Assembly (NCBI RefSeq): GCF_026544205.1
Contig: NZ_JALNUI010000034.1
Location: forward strand, 1 to 35,984
Direction of reading: 5' to 3'
DNA length: 35,984 nt
From: Curtobacterium sp. GC_Cur_3
GTDB taxonomy: Bacteria; Actinomycetota; Actinomycetes; Actinomycetales; Microbacteriaceae
Under the pieces are notes generated by a model. That model made no database searches, was not told the origin of the DNA, and worked only from the letters and a program-made list of their open reading frames with translations. The position numbers and the translations under genes were made by a program. Below, in pieces: positions 7,614-15,825 of this stretch; within the stretch, counting starts at the first letter, position 1, and every line of letters starts with the position of its first letter.

Positions 7614-9554
7614 TCAGCGGTCGTCCTGTGGACGGCGCCACCAGGGCAGCTCGTCCTCGGGGACCTGGTCGGTCTGGTCCCAGCGCTTCGTCGGGGTCGT
7701 CGAGACGGGCGGGGTCGTCGGGGTCGTCGGGGTGGCCGACTGCTCGTCGACGTCGTCGCGTCCGGCGACGAACTCCTCGGTGCTCCAGGGGAAGGCGGGC
7801 TGCTCGTCCCGGGCCCCCGCGGCCTGGGGTGCCTCGGGGCGGTGCCGGTCGGGGCGGTCGTCCGGGGTCGAGTCGGCGCGCTCGGCGTCGGCTCCGGTGA
7901 CGCGGTCGCGGAGGCCTCCTGCTCGCTCGCGCAGGTCGCTGGCCCGGCTCTTCAGCCCGCCAGCGCGCTGCCTGAGCCCACCGGCGCGGTCGCGCACACC
8001 GTCCGCTGCGCCGCGGAGCCGGTCACGCATGCCGCCCGCGCGCTCGGTCGTGTCCGTGGGCACGTCGGCGACGCCGCCCGTCCGCGCCCAGTCCGGCAGC
8101 TCGACGTGGCGGTCCGTGTCCGTGTCGGCGGGTGCGGGTGCGAGTGTGTTCCTGTCCGTGTCGGACGCGGCCGTCCGGCCCACGGGGTGGTGCGCCTCCT
8201 CGACCACGAAGCGGTGCACGTCGGTGGTGCGTCCCGCGCCGGCGCGCTCGAGGGCGTCGAGGAGCGAGCCCTCCGACGCGAGGTCCGCGGGCACGTCGCT
8301 CTCGTGCCAGCGCTCCCGGCTCCAGGAGCGCTCGGGCAGCCGGACGAGGTCCTGTCCGACGGCGAGGGCGACGACCGCGGGCACGCCGACCTCGAGCGCG
8401 GCGAAGGCGCCGACGACCAGGGCGTGCGGCCCGACGTCGGCGAGACGCCCGGGTCCGAACGACCCCGACGACCCCCAGGCGACTGCGCCCGTGAGCAGCC
8501 CGGCGACGATGCCGGTGGCCACGCCCCCGAGTGCGCGGTGCAGGGCGCTGTCGGCGGACCCGAGGGCACGGACGAGCCGCGGACGCATGAGGCCCCCGGC
8601 CGCGAAGCCCGCCAGCACCGGCACGAGGACCCAGAGCAGCCCGAAGGTGTGCCCGGAGGGCGGCAGCGCCCCGAACACGGGCAGACCGGGGATCGGGCCG
8701 AGGGCGGTGCCGATCGGCGAGACGCTCGACCCGGTTCCGATGGCGAAGCCCGGACCGACGAGCCACGCGGTGGCCCAGGCGACGAAGTCGGGCAGGAACG
8801 CGAGCTGCCCGACGGTGAGCGCGATGCCGCCGAGGAGTCCGGCGTGCGAGCGTTCGTAGAGCGTGATGACCTCGGCGAAAGACCCGAGGAGCAGGAAGCC
8901 GACCAGGATCCCGGCGACGGCGACCACGCAGGCGGTGGCGGCCGTTCCGGCACGGAGCCCGAAGCCCGCGATCGAACGCCACACGGCCGGCACACGGCCG
9001 AGCTGGTCGAGCACGCGGGCGGTGACGGGGTCGGGGTCGAGTCCGCGGCGCCGACGGCAGACCTCGGCCGCGACGAGCGCCGGGATCCCGAACCACAGCG
9101 CGGGGAACACGATCGCCTGCCACACGCTCGGCTGTGTCGCGGCGGAGGTCGAGGACAGCGCCAGTCCGAGTCCGAGGAGCGCCACCGCGGCCGTGCCGAC
9201 GAGCACCCCGGTCACGCGGTGCTCCGTCTCGGCGAACCGTCGGCCGGCACGGGCGCCGAGCCAGACCGTCACGACCGCGAAGCCGAGCGCCGCGAGCGTC
9301 ACCGGGATCGGTGCAGCGGCACCACTCACCCCGGAGGCCTTCGCGACCGTGGACCCGAGCAGGAACGTCACGTCGACGCCGTGCCCGACGAGCCACACGC
9401 TGCCGGCGGCCTTCCAGAAGACGTCCCAGTCGACCTGCAGGCCGTACTCGAAGCCCCAGAGCAGGGTCAGCGGCACCAGCGCGATGCCGACGCCCACGCC
9501 GACCGTCACGAGCGCCTCGACGGCGGCGAGCAGAGCGGTTCCCAGGCGGTTCAT
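7614..9554 (-). CDS. PerM-like (DUF6350) polytopic membrane protein
   Basis: 646 residues: about nine to ten hydrophobic helices in the first 400 residues, then a long charged, Pro/Thr/Arg-rich cytosolic tail. Position directly before purN-purH and after sucCD matches mycobacterial Rv0955 (PerM, a membrane protein needed for cell division under stress), which belongs to this family. The assignment rests on topology, length and this gene order rather than on a motif. Start ATG 9552-9554 (MNRLGTALLAAV) is supported by a TATCCT box 7 nt upstream; a longer frame would run into the sucD terminator. The tail carries a heptad repeat and ends with WWRRPQDDR. Confidence 0.8.
   Translation of the reverse strand: MNRLGTALLAAVEALVTVGVGVGIALVPLTLLWGFEYGLQVDWDVFWKAAGSVWLVGHGVDVTFLLGSTVAKASGVSGAAAPIPVTLAALGFAVVTVWLGARAGRRFAETEHRVTGVLVGTAAVALLGLGLALSSTSAATQPSVWQAIVFPALWFGIPALVAAEVCRRRRGLDPDPVTARVLDQLGRVPAVWRSIAGFGLRAGTAATACVVAVAGILVGFLLLGSFAEVITLYERSHAGLLGGIALTVGQLAFLPDFVAWATAWLVGPGFAIGTGSSVSPIGTALGPIPGLPVFGALPPSGHTFGLLWVLVPVLAGFAAGGLMRPRLVRALGSADSALHRALGGVATGIVAGLLTGAVAWGSSGSFGPGRLADVGPHALVVGAFAALEVGVPAVVALAVGQDLVRLPERSWSRERWHESDVPADLASEGSLLDALERAGAGRTTDVHRFVVEEAHHPVGRTAASDTDRNTLAPAPADTDTDRHVELPDWARTGGVADVPTDTTERAGGMRDRLRGAADGVRDRAGGLRQRAGGLKSRASDLRERAGGLRDRVTGADAERADSTPDDRPDRHRPEAPQAAGARDEQPAFPWSTEEFVAGRDDVDEQSATPTTPTTPPVSTTPTKRWDQTDQVPEDELPWWRRPQDDR
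7893..8035 (-). repeat. Heptad repeat in the PerM-like cytosolic tail
   Basis: The encoded tail repeats a 7-residue unit: LRDRAGG-type copies read RDRAGG, LRQRAGG, LKSRASD, LRERAGG, LRDRVTG. This is strongly amphipathic with alternating Arg and hydrophobic positions, as expected for a basic helix or short coiled coil. Confidence 0.75.
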
Positions 9555-9561
9555 CGCAGCG

Positions 9562-9567
9562 AGGATA
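9562..9567 (-). promoter_or_regulatory. -10 box of the perM-like gene (leaderless)
   Basis: TATCCT on the minus strand, separated by 7 nt from the ATG at 9554. It lies just beyond the sucD terminator, so perM appears to be its own transcription unit. Confidence 0.65.
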
Positions 9568-9586
9568 CGTGCCCGGCCACGGGAAC

Positions 9587-9627
9587 GACGGGAGGCTCGG
9601 CGCGGAACCCGCACCGAGCCTCCCGTC
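9587..9627 (-). terminator. Terminator of sucCD
   Basis: An 18-bp stem begins 10 bp after the sucD stop, with a short 5-nt loop. The minus-strand arm is GACGGGAGGCTCGGTGCG. Its single imperfection is a U-G wobble on the minus-strand RNA but a C-A mismatch on the plus strand, so it suits sucD transcription. Confidence 0.85.
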
Positions 9628-9637
9628 AGCACACCGC

Positions 9638-10525
9638 TCAGCGAGCGGCGACCACCTCGCGCAGCAGCGCGGCGGTCTCGGACGGCGTCTTGCCGACCTT
9701 GACGCCGGCGGCCTCGAGTGCCTGCTTCTTCGCCTCGGCGGTGCCGGCGGACCCGGACACGATCGCCCCGGCGTGGCCCATGGTCTTGCCCTCCGGCGCG
9801 GTGAAGCCCGCGACGTAGCCGACGACCGGCTTGGTGACGTGCGCCTTGATGTACTCGGCCGCGCGCTCCTCGGCGTCGCCGCCGATCTCGCCGATCATCA
9901 CGATGGCCTCGGTCTCGGGGTCGGCCTCGAACGCGGCGAGCGCGTCGATGTGCGTCGTCCCGACGACGGGGTCGCCGCCGATGCCGATGGCGGTCGAGAA
10001 GCCGAGGTCCCGCAGCTCGTACATCATCTGGTAGGTCAGGGTGCCCGACTTCGAGACGAGGCCGATCGGGCCCTTGCCGGTGATCGTCGCCGGGGTGATG
10101 CCGACGAGCGACTCCCCCGGGGTGATGATGCCGGGGCAGTTCGGCCCGATGATGCGGGTCTTCTCGCCGAGGGCCTTGGCGTGTGCCCAGAACTCCGCGG
10201 AGTCCTGCACGGGGATGCCCTCGGTGATGACGACGACGAGGGGGACCTCGGCGTCGATGGCCTCCATCACGGCGTCCTTGGCGAACGCCGGCGGGACGAA
10301 GACGATCGAGACGTCGGCACCGGTGGTGTCGACGGCCTCGCGCACCGAGCCGAAGACGGGCAGCTCGACGTCACCGTGGGTGACGGTCGTGCCGGCCTTG
10401 CGGGCGTTGACGCCACCCACGACCTGCGTGCCGGCCTTGAGCATCAGTGCGGTGTGCTTGGTGCCCTCGCCGCCGGTGATGCCCTGGACGATGACCTTGG
10501 AGTCCTTGGTGAGGAAGATCGACAT
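9638..10525 (-). CDS. sucD: Succinyl-CoA synthetase (succinate-CoA ligase), alpha subunit
   Basis: 295 residues. It catalyses, with SucC, the nucleotide-forming interconversion of succinyl-CoA and succinate in the TCA cycle. The CoA-binding Rossmann domain starts [14 protein letters not shown]. The ligase segment includes [23 protein letters not shown] and the phosphorylated His in GHAGAIVSG near residue 250. ATG at 10523-10525 has GAAGGGA about 7 nt upstream. Only 11 bp separate it from sucC, and a strong terminator follows. Confidence 0.98.
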   Translation of the reverse strand: MSIFLTKDSKVIVQGITGGEGTKHTALMLKAGTQVVGGVNARKAGTTVTHGDVELPVFGSVREAVDTTGADVSIVFVPPAFAKDAVMEAIDAEVPLVVVITEGIPVQDSAEFWAHAKALGEKTRIIGPNCPGIITPGESLVGITPATITGKGPIGLVSKSGTLTYQMMYELRDLGFSTAIGIGGDPVVGTTHIDALAAFEADPETEAIVMIGEIGGDAEERAAEYIKAHVTKPVVGYVAGFTAPEGKTMGHAGAIVSGSAGTAEAKKQALEAAGVKVGKTPSETAALLREVVAAR

Positions 10526-10536
10526 GGTCAGTCCCT

Positions 10537-11706
10537 TCAGGCCGCGGCAGCGGCGAGTTCGGCGGCCTTCTCGGCCGCGTCGTCCATGGTCGCGGCGACG
10601 GTGACGAGCGGGTGCGCTGCCTCCGCCAGGATCCGTCGGCCCTCTTCCACGTTGTTGCCGTCCAGGCGGACGACGAGCGGCTTGGTGGCCGCGTCGCCGA
10701 GGATGCCCAGCGCGGCGACGATGCCGTTCGCGACGGCGTCGCAGGCGGTGATGCCGCCGAAGACGTTCACGAAGACGCTCTTGACCTGCGGGTCGCCGAG
10801 GATGACGTCGAGGCCGTTGGCCATGACCTCGGCCGAGGCGCCGCCGCCGATGTCGAGGAAGTTGGCGGGCTTCACGCCGCCGTGGCGCTCACCGGCGTAC
10901 GCGACGACGTCGAGCGTGGACATGACGAGCCCCGCGCCGTTGCCGATGACGCCGACCTGGCCGTCGAGCTTGACGTAGTTCAGGCCGTGGGCCTTCGCCT
11001 TGGCCTCGAGCGGGTCCTCGCTCGCGGTGTCCTCGAGCGCCTTGTGGTTCTCGTGCCGGAAGTCAGCGTTCTCGTCGAGGGTGACCTTGCCGTCGAGGGC
11101 GACGATCTGGCCGTCACCCGTGCGGACGAGGGGGTTGACCTCGACCAGCGTGGCGTCCTCGCCCGCGAAGACGTCGTAGAGCTTCACGAAGACGCTCGCG
11201 ACCTGCTCGACGAGTTCGTCGGGGAAGCCTGCCTGGCGGGCGATGGCCTCGCCTGCTTCCTGGTTGATGCCGGTCAGCGGGTTGACCTCGACGCGGGCGA
11301 GCGCCTCCGGCTTCTCCACCGCGAGCTGCTCGATCTCCATGCCGCCCTCGACGCTCACGAGCGACAGGTAGGAGCGGTTGGCGCGGTCGAGGAGCACGGA
11401 GAAGTAGAACTCCTCGGCGATGTCGGCACCCTGGGCGACCATGACGCGCTGCACGGTGTGGCCCTTGATGTCGAGGCCGAGGATCGCCTGCGCGTGCTCG
11501 AAGGCCTCGTCCGGGGTCTTCGCGACCTTGACGCCGCCGGCCTTGCCTCGGCCGCCGACCTTCACCTGCGCCTTGACGACGACCACGCCGCCGATCTGCT
11601 CGGCTGCGGCCTTCGCCTCCTCTGGGGTGTCGGCGATGATGCCCTGCAGCACAGGGACGCCGTAGGACTCGAAGAGGTCCCTGGCCTGGTACTCGAAAAG
11701 ATCCAC
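10537..11706 (-). CDS. sucC: Succinyl-CoA synthetase (succinate-CoA ligase), beta subunit
   Basis: 389 residues with a GTG start encoding [19 protein letters not shown]. The ATP-grasp domain shows [19 protein letters not shown] and the metal/nucleotide residues in VEVNPL. The C-terminal CoA-ligase part contains [28 protein letters not shown] and [10 protein letters not shown]. It binds nucleotide and succinate and pairs with SucD. It is first gene of sucCD, with an apparent 5' UTR of about 95 nt from the TAGGCT box at 11808-11813. The ribosome site GGGAAG is weak. Confidence 0.98.
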   Translation of the reverse strand: MDLFEYQARDLFESYGVPVLQGIIADTPEEAKAAAEQIGGVVVVKAQVKVGGRGKAGGVKVAKTPDEAFEHAQAILGLDIKGHTVQRVMVAQGADIAEEFYFSVLLDRANRSYLSLVSVEGGMEIEQLAVEKPEALARVEVNPLTGINQEAGEAIARQAGFPDELVEQVASVFVKLYDVFAGEDATLVEVNPLVRTGDGQIVALDGKVTLDENADFRHENHKALEDTASEDPLEAKAKAHGLNYVKLDGQVGVIGNGAGLVMSTLDVVAYAGERHGGVKPANFLDIGGGASAEVMANGLDVILGDPQVKSVFVNVFGGITACDAVANGIVAALGILGDAATKPLVVRLDGNNVEEGRRILAEAAHPLVTVAATMDDAAEKAAELAAAAA

Positions 11707-11807
11707 GCTGTTCTTCTTCCCGCACGGTTCGTGCGATCGGCATCGGTCATCCGGTCGCAGCGCTCAGCATCGAGGGTCGCTCGATGTCGAGACAACGGCC
11801 GTGACCG

Positions 11808-11813
11808 AGCCTA
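11808..11813 (-). promoter_or_regulatory. Candidate -10 box for sucCD
   Basis: TAGGCT on the minus strand, about 100 nt before the sucC GTG, in the 238-bp divergent gap shared with recQ. No good -35 is visible. The rest of this gap holds no gene. Confidence 0.45.
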
Positions 11814-11944
11814 GCGGTGGCGGGTGAACGCCGGGTGCGTCCGGCGCCCCACGACCCGGGCCGCCCGATGGCCACGACGCGCATCCGTGGCCGTGTCGCG
11901 CACTGCCGAACGGACCGCAAGCAGCCGCTCGGCACGGTGGATCG

Positions 11945-13570
11945 ATGCACGACGCACTCCGCTCCCAGGCCGCCGACGTCTTCGGCTGGCAGCTCCGCCC
12001 GGACCAGCAGACGGTCATTGACGCCGTCCTCGAGGGGCGCGACGCCCTCGCCGTGATGCCGACCGGCTCCGGCAAGTCCGCCATCTACCAGGTGGCCGGT
12101 CTGGCACTCGACGGGCTCGTGCTCGTCGTCTCGCCCCTCGTCGCCCTGCAGGAGGACCAGGTGGTCGGCCTCGCGGAGCACCCCGACGCACCACGGGCCG
12201 TCACGGTGAACGCCACGAAGCGCTCCCGCGACCTGACCGAGGCGTGGGACGCGGTCACGGCAGGCGAGGTCCGCTACGTGTTCCTCGCCCCCGAGCAGCT
12301 GGCGAAGGAGGACGTGCAGGAGCGGCTCCGCGCGGCGGGGGTCGCCCTGGTCGCCGTCGACGAGGCGCACTGCGTGTCCTCGTGGGGGCACGACTTCCGC
12401 CCGGACTACCTCGGGCTCGGCGAGGTGATCGAGCGGCTCGGACGCCCGCCGGTCCTCGCGCTCACCGCGACGGGCTCCGCCCCCGTGCGGGACGACGTCG
12501 TCGCACGCCTCGGCATGCGGGACCCGCTGGTGCTCGCCGCCGGGTTCGACCGACCGGAGCTGCGGCTCGAGGTGCGCCGCCACCAGGACGAGGACGCCAA
12601 GCGCGACGCGGTCGTCGAGCAGGTCGCCGGCCTCGAGGGCGTCGGCATCGTCTACGTCGCCACCCGGGCCGAGACCCTCGTGTACGCCGACGAGCTGGCC
12701 GAGAGCGGACGGGTCGCCCAGCCGTACCACGCGGGTCTCCGGGTGAAGGACCGCGAGCGCGTCCTCGCGGGGTTCCACGACGGCTCGGTCGAGGTCGTCG
12801 TCGCCACGAGCGCGTTCGGCATGGGCATCGACAAGGCCGACGTCCGCTTCGTCGTGCACGCGGACGTGCCCGAGTCCGTCGACGCGTACTACCAGGAGGT
12901 CGGTCGCGCCGGCCGCGACGGCGACGCCGCCCTCGCGACCCTGCACTACCGTGCCGAGGACCTCGGTCTGCGCCGGTTCTTCGCCGCCGGCAGCCCCGCG
13001 CCGAAGTCACTGCGAGCGGTGTTCGACGCGGTGCCCGCGACGGGTGCGATCGCCCGCTCGGCGCTGCCGGACGCCTCCGGCCTCCCCGCCCGCACCGCCG
13101 GCCGCGCCGCGAACGCCCTCATCGAGGCCGGCGTCCTGGTCGACGGCCACGACGGCATCGCCCGCGCCGACGACGCCCCGGCGAGCGCCGACGCCGCAGC
13201 CAGCGCGGCCAGGGAGCGCGCACACGAGCGGGAGCAGATCGAGGAGTCCCGGATCGCGATGATGCGCCAGTTCGCCGAGACGAACAGCTGCCGTCGCCAG
13301 TTCCTGCTCGGGTACTTCGGCGACGAGCTGCCCGAGCCCTGCGGCAACTGCGACACCTGCACGTCCGGCACGGCCGAGCAGTCGCACGCAGCCGACGGCA
13401 GCCACGACGCCGAGTGGCCGCCGGACGCCGCGGTCGAGCACTCGCAGTGGGGCCACGGCACGGTGATGAGCACCGAGGACGATCGACTGACGGTGTTCTT
13501 CGAGTCGGCCGGGTACCGGACCCTCGCCCTGGCGGACGTCGAGGAACGCGGGCTGCTCGAACGGGTCTGA
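11945..13570 (+). CDS. recQ: RecQ-like ATP-dependent 3'-5' DNA helicase
   Basis: 541 residues. Superfamily 2 motifs appear in order: Walker A MPTGSGKSAIYQ (near 37), SPLVALQEDQV, VDEAHCVSSWGHDFRPDY (DEAH and the RecQ aromatic loop, near 139), LTATGSAPV, PYHAGL, ATSAFGMGIDKADVRFVVH, and YQEVGRAGRDG. A Cys-4 zinc site follows (SCRRQFLLGYFGDELPEPCGNCDTC, written here only by its Cys positions near 448, 466, 469 and 472). The tail has no recognisable HRDC domain; instead it ends in a WGHGTVMS...TVFF...ALADVEERGLL segment resembling the small beta domain at PcrA/UvrD C-termini. The ATG at 11945 has CACGGT 6 nt upstream, possibly a leaderless start. Confidence 0.93.
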   Translation: MHDALRSQAADVFGWQLRPDQQTVIDAVLEGRDALAVMPTGSGKSAIYQVAGLALDGLVLVVSPLVALQEDQVVGLAEHPDAPRAVTVNATKRSRDLTEAWDAVTAGEVRYVFLAPEQLAKEDVQERLRAAGVALVAVDEAHCVSSWGHDFRPDYLGLGEVIERLGRPPVLALTATGSAPVRDDVVARLGMRDPLVLAAGFDRPELRLEVRRHQDEDAKRDAVVEQVAGLEGVGIVYVATRAETLVYADELAESGRVAQPYHAGLRVKDRERVLAGFHDGSVEVVVATSAFGMGIDKADVRFVVHADVPESVDAYYQEVGRAGRDGDAALATLHYRAEDLGLRRFFAAGSPAPKSLRAVFDAVPATGAIARSALPDASGLPARTAGRAANALIEAGVLVDGHDGIARADDAPASADAAASAARERAHEREQIEESRIAMMRQFAETNSCRRQFLLGYFGDELPEPCGNCDTCTSGTAEQSHAADGSHDAEWPPDAAVEHSQWGHGTVMSTEDDRLTVFFESAGYRTLALADVEERGLLERV

Positions 13571-13589
13571 GCCGATGCCACGGGGGGAC

Positions 13590-13623
13590 GCGCGGTCGCT
13601 CCACCAGACGGCGGCGACCGCGC
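13590..13623 (+). terminator. Hairpin after recQ
   Basis: GCGCGGTCGC (13590-13599) pairs perfectly with GCGACCGCGC (13614-13623) across a 14-nt loop, 20 bp after the recQ stop. There is no T tract. The remaining gap to 13779 holds no gene. Confidence 0.6.
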
Positions 13624-13779
13624 TCCACTCCCCCGAGCAGAGGCGAGTGTGCACGGTCGTCATGACCACCCGGTGACGCGCCGGTGAACGCCGGGCGACG
13701 ACGCACCCGGGTCCGCGGCGTTCGGGGTGCGTCCAGTGCCCGGGGCGTATCCAGGAAGCCCGACCGAAGGAGAACCACC

Positions 13780-14076
13780 ATGAGCGACCCCGGCATCAGC
13801 CCCGTCGACGACTTCGACTCCCAGGCACGCCGCGACGACGACATCGACCGCGAGCACGTCGGCCCCTACGAGGTCGACGAGGCCGAGGAGTCCCTCGAGA
13901 CCGTCACGAACGACGCCGTCGCCGGCGAGACCGTGGAACCGCAGCCGGGTGACGGCACCGACGACGGCCCCACCGGTGGTGCGCCGCGCGAGGCCTCGGC
14001 CGACCTGTGGGAGCACGACGGCGATGACGGCGGGCGCCCCGACCTCGGGAACGACCTCGGCACGAAGCCGCTCTGA
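13780..14076 (+). CDS. Small acidic protein of unknown function
   Basis: 98 residues starting MSDPGISPVDDFDSQ. The ATG at 13780 is preceded by a clear AAGGAG 8 nt upstream; the longer upstream frame is Arg-rich noise. The protein is very acidic (many Asp and Glu, few Lys), Gly- and Pro-containing, with no hydrophobic segment or cysteine, and is probably largely disordered and cytosolic. A segment reading HVGPYEVDEAEESLETV is the most structured-looking part. I do not recognise a family with known function. It stands alone between recQ and the MpaB-like gene. Confidence 0.8.
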   Translation: MSDPGISPVDDFDSQARRDDDIDREHVGPYEVDEAEESLETVTNDAVAGETVEPQPGDGTDDGPTGGAPREASADLWEHDGDDGGRPDLGNDLGTKPL

Positions 14077-14077
14077 T

Positions 14078-14101
14078 CGGCACGCCGGCACGCCGGCACG
14101 C
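14078..14101. repeat. Three 8-bp tandem repeats
   Basis: CGGCACGC is repeated three times without interruption, between the acidic-protein stop and the -10 box of the MpaB-like gene. Confidence 0.85.
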
Positions 14102-14107
14102 GATGAT
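14102..14107 (+). promoter_or_regulatory. Possible -10 box of the MpaB-like gene
   Basis: GATGAT lies 6 nt before GTG 14114, the same spacing as the leaderless boxes elsewhere in the window, though the first base departs from TAnnnT. Confidence 0.4.
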
Positions 14108-14113
14108 GGTGCC

Positions 14114-14935
14114 GTGAGCAACGGACGGAAAGGAGGCTCGGTGCCGGACGCGCACCGAGCCTCCCGTCCGGTGCATGGCCGGGACCAAGCCCTCGCCCGC
14201 TTCCTCGCCGACAGCACGCCCGTCGTGGCCGGCGGCCGCGCGATCCTGCTGCAGATCGCGGACCCGGTGGTCGCCGCCGGTGTCCGCCGGCACTCCGACT
14301 TCGCCAGACGGCCGCAACAGCGGCTCGCCCACACGCTCATGTACGTGTACGCGGTGGTGATCGGCACGCCGGCGGACGCGGCCATGGCGACCGCGTTCGT
14401 GAACCGGGCGCACGTGCCCGTGGCCGGCGCGGACGACGTCGACCGACAGCTCTGGGTGGCTGCCACCCTCTACGACTCGGCGCTCCGGGCGCACGACGCC
14501 TTCGGCGACCCGGTGCCCGCCGACCTGGCGCAGCGGGTGCTCGACGCCTACGCGCCCCTCGGCGTCGCGCTGCGGGTGCCCGCGGACCGCTGGCCTGACT
14601 CGGTCGACGCCTTCCAGGTCTACTGGGACCGGACGGTGGCGCACCTCTCCGTGACCGACGACGCCCGCGGGGTCGTTCGCGACCTGCTGCACCCACGGTT
14701 CGCGCCGTTCTGGGTGCGCGCCGCGATGCCCCTCGTCCGGATCGTGACGGTAGGGCTGCTGCCGGACGCCGTGCGCACGCAGTACGGCTTCGCCTGGGGC
14801 CCGCGTGAGGAGCGCCGCTTCCGCCGGGTCGCGTCCGGGTTGCGCCGGGTCCGCGCCGTCGTGCCCGGTCCGCTCCTGCGCCTGCCCGGACCGCTGCTGC
14901 TCCGCGCGATGCGACGGATGGCGAACCGGCACTGA
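14114..14935 (+). CDS. MpaB/DUF2236 family oxygenase-like protein
   Basis: 273 residues from GTG 14114. The DUF2236 (MpaB catalytic domain) pattern is visible: AILLQIADPVVAAGVRRHSDF, RLAHTLMYVYAVVIGT, then HVPVAGADDVD...LWVAATLYDSALRAH and a C-terminal WGPREERRFRRVASGLRRV. The family includes the latex-clearing protein Lcp and the toxin-maturation enzyme MpaB; most bacterial members have no known substrate. The start is ambiguous. GTG 14114 fits a leaderless promoter, while GTG 14141 has a perfect AAAGGAGG only 4 nt upstream; both are in frame. A 19-bp stem-loop (14122-14170) covers the second site. Reading from 14171 would still keep the domain. Confidence 0.85.
   Translation: MSNGRKGGSVPDAHRASRPVHGRDQALARFLADSTPVVAGGRAILLQIADPVVAAGVRRHSDFARRPQQRLAHTLMYVYAVVIGTPADAAMATAFVNRAHVPVAGADDVDRQLWVAATLYDSALRAHDAFGDPVPADLAQRVLDAYAPLGVALRVPADRWPDSVDAFQVYWDRTVAHLSVTDDARGVVRDLLHPRFAPFWVRAAMPLVRIVTVGLLPDAVRTQYGFAWGPREERRFRRVASGLRRVRAVVPGPLLRLPGPLLLRAMRRMANRH
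14122..14170 (+). promoter_or_regulatory. Stem-loop covering a Shine-Dalgarno and start codon inside the MpaB-like 5' end
   Basis: Outer stem CGGACG/CGTCCG (6 bp) and inner stem GGAGGCTCGGTGC/GCACCGAGCCTCC (13 bp, perfect) are separated by a GAAA bulge, with a 7-nt loop. The inner left arm contains GGAGG and GTG 14141. It is either a terminator of the acidic-protein transcript that has been read into the next coding frame, or an RNA switch on translation. The same stem sequence occurs in the sucD terminator. Confidence 0.7.
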
Positions 14936-14942
14936 CCAAGTT

Positions 14943-14973
14943 CTTGTCAGAGTGACAAGTACCGTGCTACGGT
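14943..14973 (+). promoter_or_regulatory. Promoter and operator of the nicotinamide salvage operon
   Basis: CTTGTCA-GAG-TGACAAG (14943-14959) is a perfect 7-3-7 palindrome. Its left arm contains the -35 TTGTCA (14944-14949). After 18 bp comes the -10 TACGGT (14968-14973), and the prs-like ATG follows 6 nt later, so the mRNA should be leaderless. A dimeric repressor on the palindrome would block the -35. The natural candidate is the NrtR-like protein encoded third in the operon. Confidence 0.8.
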
Positions 14974-14979
14974 CGAGTC

Positions 14980-15825
14980 ATGGCAGTCGAACTCAGCACC
15001 CGGGACAGCCGGGGCACCCAGACGACACCGACGTTCTCCACGATGCGGTTCCCCGCGGGGGAAGCCCACGTCAAGGTGTCGGACGACCACGCCGACGCGG
15101 GGGACCTCACCGAGATCGCGACCCTCCGCGGTGCGAGCGGCGACGACCTGATGATGCTCGGCATGTGGGCCGACGCCGTCCGGCAGCGCGGCTCGAAGTC
15201 CGTCGCACTCGTCCCCTACCTGCCCGGCGCACGGCAGGACCGCGGCATCCCGTTCGGGGCGAAGGTCTACGCCGACGTCCTCAACGGCTTCGGCATCGAC
15301 CAGGTCATCGCCTTCGACCCGCACTCGCCGGTCATCGTGGGGCTCGTCGAGCACCTGACCGTGGTCACCAGCGAGCAGGTCGTGCGTGACGCCGTGGTCG
15401 GCGCTCCCGGCACCGAGCAGCGCTACCAGGGCATCATCGCCCCGGACAAGGGCGCCGTCGCCCGGGCCACCGCCGTCGCCGAGGCGTGCGACCTGCCCGT
15501 GTACCGGGCCGAGAAGCACCGCAACCCGGACACCGGCAAGCTCGACGGCTTCAGCTGCGAGCCGCTGCCCGACACCGGCCGCTTCCTGGTGGTCGACGAC
15601 ATCTGCGACGGCGGCGGCACCTTCATGGGGCTGGCTGCCTGCACCGGGGTCCCGAAGGACCGCCTCGGCCTCTGGGTGTCGCACGGGGTCTTCTCCGGCC
15701 GGGCCACGGCGCTCGCGGAGCACTTCGGCGAGATCGTCACCACCGACTCCTACCCGGCGCAGTCCGAGGTCCCCGGCCTCGTGACCGTCCCCCTCACCCC
15801 CTTCCTGACGGAGCAGATCCGATGA
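14980..15825 (+). CDS. prs: Ribose-phosphate pyrophosphokinase (PRPP synthetase) family protein
   Basis: 281 residues, shorter than the usual 310-330 of housekeeping PRPP synthetase. It should make PRPP from ribose 5-phosphate and ATP. The flexible loop reads PYLPGARQDRGIPFGAK, followed by FDPHSPVIVG, PDKGAVARA and the PRPP loop VVDDICDGGGTF. These are recognisable variants of the family motifs. The leaderless ATG at 14980 sits 6 nt after TACGGT. Its stop overlaps the nadV start (ATGA, 15822-15825). The link to nadV suggests a dedicated PRPP supply for nicotinamide salvage. The divergent motifs mean activity is inferred rather than certain. Confidence 0.88.
   Translation: MAVELSTRDSRGTQTTPTFSTMRFPAGEAHVKVSDDHADAGDLTEIATLRGASGDDLMMLGMWADAVRQRGSKSVALVPYLPGARQDRGIPFGAKVYADVLNGFGIDQVIAFDPHSPVIVGLVEHLTVVTSEQVVRDAVVGAPGTEQRYQGIIAPDKGAVARATAVAEACDLPVYRAEKHRNPDTGKLDGFSCEPLPDTGRFLVVDDICDGGGTFMGLAACTGVPKDRLGLWVSHGVFSGRATALAEHFGEIVTTDSYPAQSEVPGLVTVPLTPFLTEQIR

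Noticed and set aside
7503..9818. 770-codon plus-strand frame opposite perM
   Set aside because: Antisense by-product of high GC; no domain, Gly/Arg/Asp/Glu-rich, while the minus strand encodes coherent membrane helices.
11747..12946. 399-codon minus-strand frame opposite recQ
   Set aside because: RecQ motifs are unmistakable on the plus strand; this frame is its shadow.
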